Positions 56,512 to 64,000 of a stretch of 64,000 bases of DNA are shown one piece after another. A model generated the notes under the pieces. That model was not told where the DNA came from, did not search any database, and saw only the letters and a list, made by a program, of their open reading frames with translations. The stretch is from Symsagittifera roscoffensis (lineage: Eukaryota > Xenacoelomorpha > Acoela > Convolutidae), in NCBI RefSeq assembly GCF_963678635.1, contig NC_087063.1, forward strand, positions 81,765,574-81,829,573, read 5' to 3'. A program made the position numbers and the translations under genes. The first letter of the stretch is position 1, and each line of letters opens with the position of its first letter.

Positions 56512-59349
56512 CTATAGTGAAGTTTTACTTCTACAGTCATTAATTTTGCAATCGCAAGCAATTCTCCAGGTGCACTTGTTCATTTGTTCGTAGTCCTTCT
56601 CAAATTTTCTCCAAAATAACCACAATATTCGCTTCTTCAGTCTGCTTGTTTCTCTCACGTCAATTTTGATCACATTCGCTAGCCGACATGTTTGGTAAAA
56701 GAATTCGTCCTCCAAAAACTTCTTTTTCGGCCTCTCGACCTGAAACATACAACCGCGCGAGGAACAGGAATACGATGGAACATTCAACATGTCAATATCG
56801 TAATTTTTTAATAAAATTTTTGACAGCAACAGAAGGTTGTTGATCTGTATATACATTGGCAGTGGCAATAGTGAAATTTCGATTAACCGATCTTTGTACG
56901 AATCCATATGCGGAATTATCCATTTAACTATACGCCTTTGCACAGTTTCAAGCTCCGTAATAATGTATTTACTCAATCCATGGACTTGCGTACGTGAGTA
57001 TTGGTACGATCATAGATTTATACAAATACAGTTTAGCTTTTTGTCCAAGATTCGATACGCTTCTTTTTATCATGTGAAAAACACGAATTGCTTTGCAGCA
57101 AACCTTATTTATATGCAAATTCCATTTTAAGTCACAGGAAAGCATGAGCCCCAAATCAGATTGAGTTTCCTCTGTTTTAATCGATTCGTTTCCAAAAAGC
57201 AATCGTTTTTTGTTTTTGGACATTTGAATTAGGCAGCATTTATCCATATTGAAGGGCATGTTGTTTCTAACGGTCCAGTCATACAACGCATTTAAATCAC
57301 TTTGAATATCTATTGTGCTTAAACCCACGCTGAGAAATTTGGCGTCATCGGCAAAAAGTAGGGGAAACATTTGATCGCGCATTTTTGGGAGGTCGTTAAC
57401 AAAAACCAGAAAGAGTATGGGGCCCAAAATACTCCCTTGCGGGACACCGCTAGTAACTTGTATTGGTGACGAGTTTACTCCATTTATACGCACAACTTGT
57501 ACTCGATTTGTCAAGTATGATTCGATTAGTTTCAGTAGCCTGTTTCTGATGCCCGTTTCAAAAAGTTTTTTCAAAAGCATACCATGATCAACTCTGTCAA
57601 AAGCTTTACTGTAGTCAGTAAAGATTATATCAACATCATGTTGACTTTCAATGCCCTGGTACAGTTTTTGTAAAAAGATTATCAATTGGAGAATCGTTGA
57701 TCGTCTTTTCCTGAAGCCGAACTGAGCTGCGTGAAAAAAAGAATGGTAATGATCGTATAGTCGTCTAAAAATAATCCTTTCTAGAATTTTCGAAGCTATT
57801 GATAACAGAGATACCGGTCTGTAATTTGTAACATGGCATTTATCGCCTTTTTTAAATAATGGACTTATAATTGCTTGTTTCCAATCGTTTGGAAAAATGG
57901 CTCTTTGGAAATTTTTTTCTGAATAACTGTGAAAGAGAATGAGAAAGAGTAATGCACAATTTTTTATACAATATTGGTGGAATTTCATTGGGTCTTTTAC
58001 TCTTGTTTATGTCCAAGTTCATGCAAATTTCAATTACTTCCTTTTCGAAAAAATTTACAGTGGTAATCAATTTTACGCATTCTTTTCCATTACACCCTTC
58101 AATAAATTTTGTCGATTTTGTATACACGGAAGAGAATATAGAAAATAGTTCTGATTTACCCTTGTCTGTCTCCTCCGAGACAGACTCGTAAAACTTTTTC
58201 CGCGGTAGATTTGACTTCCTAAATGCTTTGAAATACTCGAACAATTGTGACGATGCTCGTTCTGCAGCCAGCTCTTGTTCGTATTCAACTTTGTCAGTTT
58301 CTGCACTGGTATTGACTAAATCAGCTAATGCTATGACCTTGTCATGAAATTCTGGAAAATTCTTCCGCGCAGTTTTAAGGCACTTTATGTAATGCGATGT
58401 TTTTTGCGTAATCCACGGTGGTAGCGACATTCTCTGCGCTGTTCTTCTTGGTACATTCTGAGATATTGCGGTATTGAGCCAGCTATAGCATAATTCCAGA
58501 TCAGGATTCGACCATTAAGATCCGATTTATTAGGATTCGACCAACAGAAAGGTTCGAATTTCGTTTTATTCAACGTTTCTCGTAGTTTTCCAAAATCGCC
58601 TTTACAGTAGCTATAAATCAAATCTTTGCAGCAATTTCGCTGCAACAAGGACGATATTTCAACGTTAAACTTAACTTTGATCAGAAAATGTTTCGAGAGT
58701 TTGCTAAAATAGTTATCCCTTTGAATGTCTTCAATATTCACTATCTGTATGTTTTTTCCCACTAAAATCAAATCTAGAATACCAGTTGCAGCAGTTTGGA
58801 ACAACATTTTTTGTTGCAAACAATATCGATCAATTATATCAAAAACAATATTTTCTTGCTCAACAGCAGATGAAAGACTCGTCCAGTTTATTGTTGGGAA
58901 ATTGAAATCCCCGTATATTTTTACTTCATCAAAAATATTTTTGATTTTTTGCAAACATTTAAATAAGTTTTCAATATCAGCGTTCGTGTAAGCGTAAGTA
59001 CTGTTTGAGGGTGGTAAATAACAGCAAACAATAAGTATTTTCTTTTTACATAAACAAATCAGGCATGCAGTTACTGAACCATTGTCTTCAAGATTCAATT
59101 TAACTTGCTCAGAGTTGATTTCAATTTTCACGCAAATCATAGTCCCACCGTGTGCTGTTGTTCCGGATTTTGCTTTTCTATTCGATAAAAACATTGATAT
59201 TGAGGTATAAAAAGTTCGCGTTCTGCAATATCGTCTGTGAGCCATGTTTCTGATATACATACAATATCAACAGCATTTACTAGCAGAAAATTCGAAAAAA
59301 TTCTCCTTCGATCCGATTTATATAAACTTCTAATGTTATAACACAACAT
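56512..59349 (-). pseudogene. LINE ORF2: AP endonuclease and reverse transcriptase (frameshifted)
   Basis: The N-terminal endonuclease starts MLCYNIRSL at 59349 with SETWL, then YGDFNFP (about 58915), ILDLIL (about 58770) and LSKHF in place of the usual SDH (about 58690). The RT follows: LFKKGDK and NYRPVSLL (about 57810-57860), FTDYSKAFDRVDH (about 57590-57630), SGVPQGSILGP (about 57425-57460) and FADDA (57341-57355). A C-terminal stretch (TVQRRIVKW to the stop at 56512) completes the ORF. Frames break near 59160, 58425, 57930 and 56975. All RT catalytic residues survive. Confidence 0.9.
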
Positions 59350-59376
59350 GCTTAGTTCACCAGTTGAATTTTCTAG

Positions 59377-60208
59377 TCACTCATCAATTACTACTGCTTG
59401 GTTATTTAAATACAAAATTAAATTTTTGATATGAATTTTCTTTGGATCATGTTGGCTTGTATCTAATAACTCTCTTCTTTTTTTCAGAAGTGTTCGCTCT
59501 TTCATTTGCTCTTCTTTGTTTAAAGATTTTGAAACAAAAACTCGATAGGCCTCATCGTTGTATGTTGGTTCGAAAACTTTAAGCATTGGTGCACGTGCTA
59601 ATATTTTATCAACCGTATAAGTATTTGAGAACTTAATAAGAATTTGCCTTGCTCGAGGATTTTGTGAATTGAATTTGCCAAGCCTACGGAAACCGGTTAT
59701 ATCTTTTTTTTCCCACACCCAGATAATGTACAACATCAAATAACTGTTTTTCATCGTGTTCAAAAACTTCTTTTCGGTTTGGTTTTTTAGGGGCATCGCT
59801 TATTTCAGGCAAACCGCTGAACCTTAACTCTAGTGAATATTCAGCATTATTTTTCACAATTGAAGAATACTTAGCTTCGGGTTCTATGGCAGTTGGTGTC
59901 AGTGCCGTCACAGCAGACTTAACACTCTCCACTGTGGCCTTCAAGTCTGCGATTTCCTTGGTGACCTCTGCGGAGATGTTGTTTTTCAGTAAGTTGCATT
60001 GTGCTGATGGAAGGCACGTGTCACAGAAAAACATCACATTTTTGGCCCTCGCCAAGAATTTGTACTCTTCGTTCGAGTATCCAGCACACCCACCGTGAGT
60101 CCATCTTTGGCAGCTCTCACACAGAATCCAGTTTTCTCCATTTGGTTTGGTACAAACAGTACAGCAATCACTCTGTTTGGATGCCAATCTATTCCTCGTC
60201 TCAGGCAT
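59377..60208 (-). pseudogene. LINE ORF1: PHD finger and coiled coil (frameshifted)
   Basis: Starts MPETRNR at 60208, 26 bp from the element's 5' end. Residues 16-65 form a PHD finger (C..C, then CESCQRWTHGGC, then FFCDTC). A probable coiled coil follows (EVTKEIADLKATVESVKSAV), then an RRM-like stretch read in a second frame (RARQILIKFSN, DKILARAP). The frame shift lies in an A-run near 59703-59711, where one base is extra or missing. PHD-bearing ORF1 proteins are known from CR1-type LINEs; the protein coats the element's RNA. Confidence 0.8.
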
Positions 60209-60233
60209 TACGTTATATGAAACTGTTTAATAA

Positions 60234-62100
60234 GTTGAAATGAATAATCAGTCTTCGATCATAGATAGTTGCTTTTCTGCCTAAATGTGCTTAATTGGTC
60301 TGTGTGTTAGACCATTTGTCCACGTTAGGCCGAAAAGTGTCGGAGGCAATCCCCGAGAAGTCTTAAGAAGACCTGGAATACTGGTGATTTTGATCAAGAA
60401 TACAACAGACTGTCTAATCTGAAGCTTAGTCTGAATGACTTTCAGTAGATGTTATTGACTGATTAGATGAATGAGTCTCGAGTGAGAGATCGAGTGAGGT
60501 GTTATTGGCTCTAGAGAAGAAAACTTCGTGTTGGATATCGGTGAAGATTGGAGACTGTCGCTAAACAGGTGTTGGATGTCGGGCGAAAAATATCTTGTGG
60601 TTTGCATTCTTATGAAGAAGAAAAAGTGATTATAGTAGTGGGATACTTGTTGGCTGTCTTCAGAAATTCTACAGAGGAGGGTAGTTTTTTGCAAGTAATT
60701 TGCGGGGTATTAAAAACAAGAAAAAAAAATAGATGTTTTTGTGCAATATCTTAGCAATCCCAGCCGTGCAAACTAATTGTTCTAATCCAACCTTTTTTTG
60801 TGCCAAACTTTAAATTAAAAAAGGTTGCGAACTGCAATAAAACCCTCCAAACTACACAAAGTGAGTGGGTGTCCTTACAAAGGAGAAGTTCCTGATTGTC
60901 ATACTGCTACTGCAATAGCAGTAATTGCATGATTTAAAAACAACATTCAGTGGTATCAATTACTATTATTATGATGTGTCCCAGGTCACGCGTTCAGAGA
61001 CGTTGGTACACAACTGAGAGCTCAGAGTTTGAATCTGCTGTATCACTCTCAGTGACTATAAAAATAGACAGAGAAAACAATTAATTCAAGCTACAAAGAA
61101 TACATTCTTGAATTATCACTAGTTTTCCAACGAGATACCGTATAGGATATCACATAAAGCAGCCAGCAGGTTTCGCAGCTCAGGACAATCGGACTGATAT
61201 GGGAATACCCGTGTTTTGGGTGTCAGCAAATTTAGATCCACCGTGGCAATTTAAAATCCGGTTCGAGCTATTTCTAATGGCGGTAACCGTGAAAGAAAAT
61301 GTTAAATCGAAAGTTATGTTGGAGTATCCAAAAGACATATTAGAAGAACCATTACCACGACCAGAAATGCCACGAGAGGGTAAAAATGAAGCTGCGACGA
61401 CAGCCAGAAACCTTAGAGATAAACTAGCAACAGATCGAGTCATGCTGGAAAATGAGGAGAGAAGAACACGGGGCTCAAGGGTTGGCCACAGTGTAAATTA
61501 TAATGAGGTACAGTAGAAGCTTGTATCCAGATTATTCCTCTCTCTGGGGACTGAAAGATAGAAAAAAAAATTGCAGAAAAATCCACACGCTGAAAATTCC
61601 AAAATTTCAACCAAAGGAATTACAGAACTAGCATCGGTCTCGTTTCAAAAGGTTAAATGCGTGACTTATGAAATTTATAATATGTTCAAACGAATGCAAG
61701 AATCCGAGAATCGCTGAAGGCATTCCACGCAGCGCTAACTACGCAAGCAGCCAGATCAGAACTTGGGATACTGAAAAGTGAGATAGTTCGTGACCTTTTC
61801 ATTTCGAAAATGAAAAAGATGACGTTGCAGGAAACACTGACATTTGAAATGCTAGATCCAGAGGCAGTATTGAAGAGAGCTATAAAATTCGAACATAGTA
61901 AATTGACTACGGTGGCATTTCAGAAGACAAGTGCAACAGCAACAGTAGGAGCGGGCAATAACTACAACTCTGGGGTAAGAATTAAACAAGACCCAGTGAT
62001 GGCTGTCAGGCACTCAACAGGAAGCACAAAAAATCAACACTATTAGAGGGAAGCAAATAAATAACAAAACAATAAAGGAAACTCTAATGGAAAAACAAAA
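60234..62100 (+). repeat. gag-bearing repeat unit 1, right part
   Basis: Continuation of the unit begun at 55715, matching 62798-64000 as far as the window goes. Compared with unit 2 it has about 45 extra bases near 60318-60352. It contains the leader (60234-61198) and the broken gag-like gene (61199-62046). The unit ends in an AT-rich stretch and unit 2 starts at about 62101. Confidence 0.85.
61199..62046 (+). pseudogene. Retrotransposon gag-like gene, unit 1 (broken)
   Basis: Starts MGIPVFWVSANLDPPWQFK at 61199, a form I recall from gag proteins of gypsy-like elements in invertebrates. The first frame runs to 61516. A base inserted near 61455, relative to unit 2, and several later stops break it. 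The last part is open again at 61810-62046 (LFISKMKKMTLQETLTFE, then KRAIKFEHSK) and ends where a zinc knuckle and pol would be expected, but neither is present. The unit therefore carries only a truncated gag. Confidence 0.65.
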
Positions 62101-64000
62101 CCACGTAATAGATTAAACTCCAAGGTCACATTTATTTGTAATTGAATCTCAGTTTCATTCAGGACATTCGCTGGCTTTTCCATTTGACATTTGCTTATAC
62201 AAATAATTTTACGGTTCGGTTCAAACACGAGGAAATAACTGTCTTGCAGCAGCTAGTTTGCAATTCATGGTACATTTTTTTTCCGTTTTCCGTCGCATTA
62301 ATACAATGCTTACAAAGTAAGTCTGATCAGTTCTGTTGAAATTTAAATGATAAGGTACCGTTACCGCACAGATTTTGTAGCCAATGAGATGGTAATAAAA
62401 CTGAAAGTGCGGTAGAGTTGTTGCAAATTCTGAGCACATCGCGGCTAAATGCATACGCTTCTCAAACTCTCCTGATCGATTTGGTAGGCAATCGCCAGGA
62501 TATGTTGCTCGACCCAGTAAAGCTGAGATTGAAAGTCAAAGCGGAGAAGCGAGGTTAATTGGAGACGCCTGAGAGAAAAAGAAAGTTCTTGAGACTTCAG
62601 ATTTGCAATCCGCAGTTCTTGAAGCTGGCGCAGTCCCTGTTCACTAAGTCTCTCTGAGAAGGGTGAGAAAAAATGAGACTGAGAAGGGTGAAAATTGTAT
62701 AGAGCTACATAGGCGCAGTGTGCCTCCTTTGATACGAGCCGAGTACCAATTAAAGCCAAGTCCTCTTCATGGCAATCAAACTCTTGAAATGATAGCAGTT
62801 GAAATGAATAATCAGTCTTCGATCATAGATAGTTGCTTCTCTGCCTAAATTTGCTTAATTGGTCTGTGTGTCCCCGTAAAGTCTTAAGAAGACCTGGAAT
62901 ACTGGTGATTTTGATCAAGAATACAACAGACTATCTAATCTGGAGCTTAGTCTGAATGAATTTCAGTAGATGTTATTGACTGATTAGATGAATGAGTCTC
63001 GAGTGAGAGATCGAGTGAGGTGTTATTGGCTGGAGAGAAGAAAACTTCGTGTTGGATATCGGTGAAGATTGGAGACTGTCGCTAAACAGGTGTTGGATGT
63101 CGGGCGAAAAATATCTTGTGGTTTGCCTTCTTATGAAGAAGAAAAGGTGATTATAGTAGTGGGATACTTGTTGGCTGTCTTCAGAAATTCTACAGAGGAG
63201 GGTAGTTTTTTGCAAGTAATTTGCGGGGTATTGAAAACAAGAAAAAAAATTGATGTTCTTGTGCAATATCTTAGCAATCCCAGCCGTGCAAACTATTAGT
63301 TCTAATCCAAACTGTTTTTTTGTGCCAACCTTTAAATTAAAAAAAGGTTGCGAACTGCAATAAAACCCTCCATACTACTCAAAATGAGTGGGTGTCCTTA
63401 CAATGGAGAACTTCCTGATTGTCATACTGCTACTGCAATAGCAGTAATTGCATGATGTAATAACAACCTTCAGTGGTATCAATTACTATTATTATGATGT
63501 GTCCAAGGTCACGCGTTCAGAGACGTTGGTACACAAATGAGAGCTCAGAGTTTGAATCTGCTGTATCACTCTCAGTGACTATAAAAATAGACAGAGAAAA
63601 CAACTAATTCAAGCTACAAAGAATACATTCTTGAATTATCCTTAGTTCTCCAACGAGATACCGTATAGGATATCACATAACGCAGCCAGCAAGATTCGCA
63701 GCTCAGGACAATCGGACTGATATGGGAATACCCGTGTTTTGGGCTTCAGCAAATTTAGATCCACAGTGGCAATTTAAAATCCGTTTCGAGCTAATTCTAA
63801 TGGCGGTAACTGTGAAAGAAAATGTTAACCCGAAAGTTATATTGGAAAATCCAAAAGACATGTTAGAAGAACCACCACCACGACCAGAAACGCCACGAGA
63901 GGGAGAGAATGAAGCTGCGACGACAGCCAGAAATCTCAGAGATAAACTAGCAACAGATCGAGTCATGCTGGAAAAGAGGAGAGAAGAACACGGGGCTCAA
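62101..64000 (+). repeat. gag-bearing repeat unit 2 (runs off the window)
   Basis: Second, uninterrupted copy of the 2.55 kb unit, in the same orientation and directly following unit 1. It preserves the empty LINE target site at 62797-62798. The head-to-tail order leader, gag, leader, gag suggests tandem duplication or recombination between retrotransposon copies. Confidence 0.85.
63721..64000 (+). CDS. Retrotransposon gag-like gene, unit 2 (5' part, open to window end)
   Basis: Starts MGIPVFWASANLDPQWQF at 63721 and is open for 93 codons to the window edge, with no stop. It differs from unit 1 by scattered substitutions and lacks the inserted base seen there near 61455, reading VMLEKRREEHGAQ. 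It is therefore the better preserved copy, but its completeness cannot be judged here. Confidence 0.6.

Larger units (their letters stand above)
56411..60233 (-). mobile_element. CR1-like LINE inserted into repeat unit 1
   Basis: A 3.8 kb non-LTR retrotransposon on the - strand with two ORFs and a microsatellite 3' tail. Exact limits come from the uninterrupted repeat copy: 56410 ends GATAGCA and 60234 starts GTTGAAATG, and these are joined directly at 62797. No target duplication longer than a base is seen, as is common for CR1-type elements. AP endonuclease, RT and a PHD-finger ORF1 fit the Jockey/CR1 group. Five frame breaks make it inactive. Confidence 0.9.

Overview
The window is a piece of an AT-rich, intron-rich animal genome, most likely from a soft-bodied or marine invertebrate. 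This rests on one conserved host gene with 27 coding exons and GT-AG introns, and on the mix of transposons: Polinton/Maverick remnants, an RLE-type LINE, a CR1-like LINE, gag-bearing LTR-type units, hAT-like MITEs and tRNA-derived SINEs. I cannot place it in a phylum from the sequence alone.

Layout. 1-6950: decayed Polinton material. Structural-gene fragments lie on the + strand (1-2960) and a broken family B DNA polymerase on the - strand (4430-6950); a 200-N assembly gap follows (6951-7150). 7151-16575: AT-rich non-coding DNA dominated by about three mosaic copies of a 2-2.6 kb repeat. 16576-25461: no recognisable gene, two short tandem duplications. 25462-47243 (-): a complete PRPF8 (Prp8) gene, the central U5 snRNP protein of the spliceosome. 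I reconstruct 27 coding exons summing to 7053 nt (2350 aa), in frame throughout. Its 4.6 kb intron 15 holds a whole second gene on the + strand, a secreted purple acid phosphatase of the ACP7 type (34570-37644, six exons, 472 aa). Other PRPF8 introns carry an hAT-like MITE with a perfect 8-bp target duplication, older relatives of it, and tRNA-derived SINEs. 47244-49440: PRPF8 5' flank, then another reversed Polinton structural-gene fragment. 49440-55170 (-): an RLE-type LINE whose 5' end, including its PHD-finger coding region, is repeated in tandem as 859-bp monomers (three extra copies plus the one joined to the reverse transcriptase). 55284-55680: a GC-rich minisatellite. 55715-64000: two tandem copies of a gag-bearing LTR-retrotransposon-like unit; the first is split by a 3.8 kb CR1-like LINE (56411-60233), the second preserves the empty site.

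How the parts relate. PRPF8 and the phosphatase are the only apparently intact host genes and share a locus but no evident function. Almost everything else is mobile-element sequence at different stages of decay. The most unusual structure is the tandem 5' array of the RLE LINE: three intact copies of an N-terminal PHD-finger ORF sit upstream of a reverse transcriptase that has become a pseudogene.
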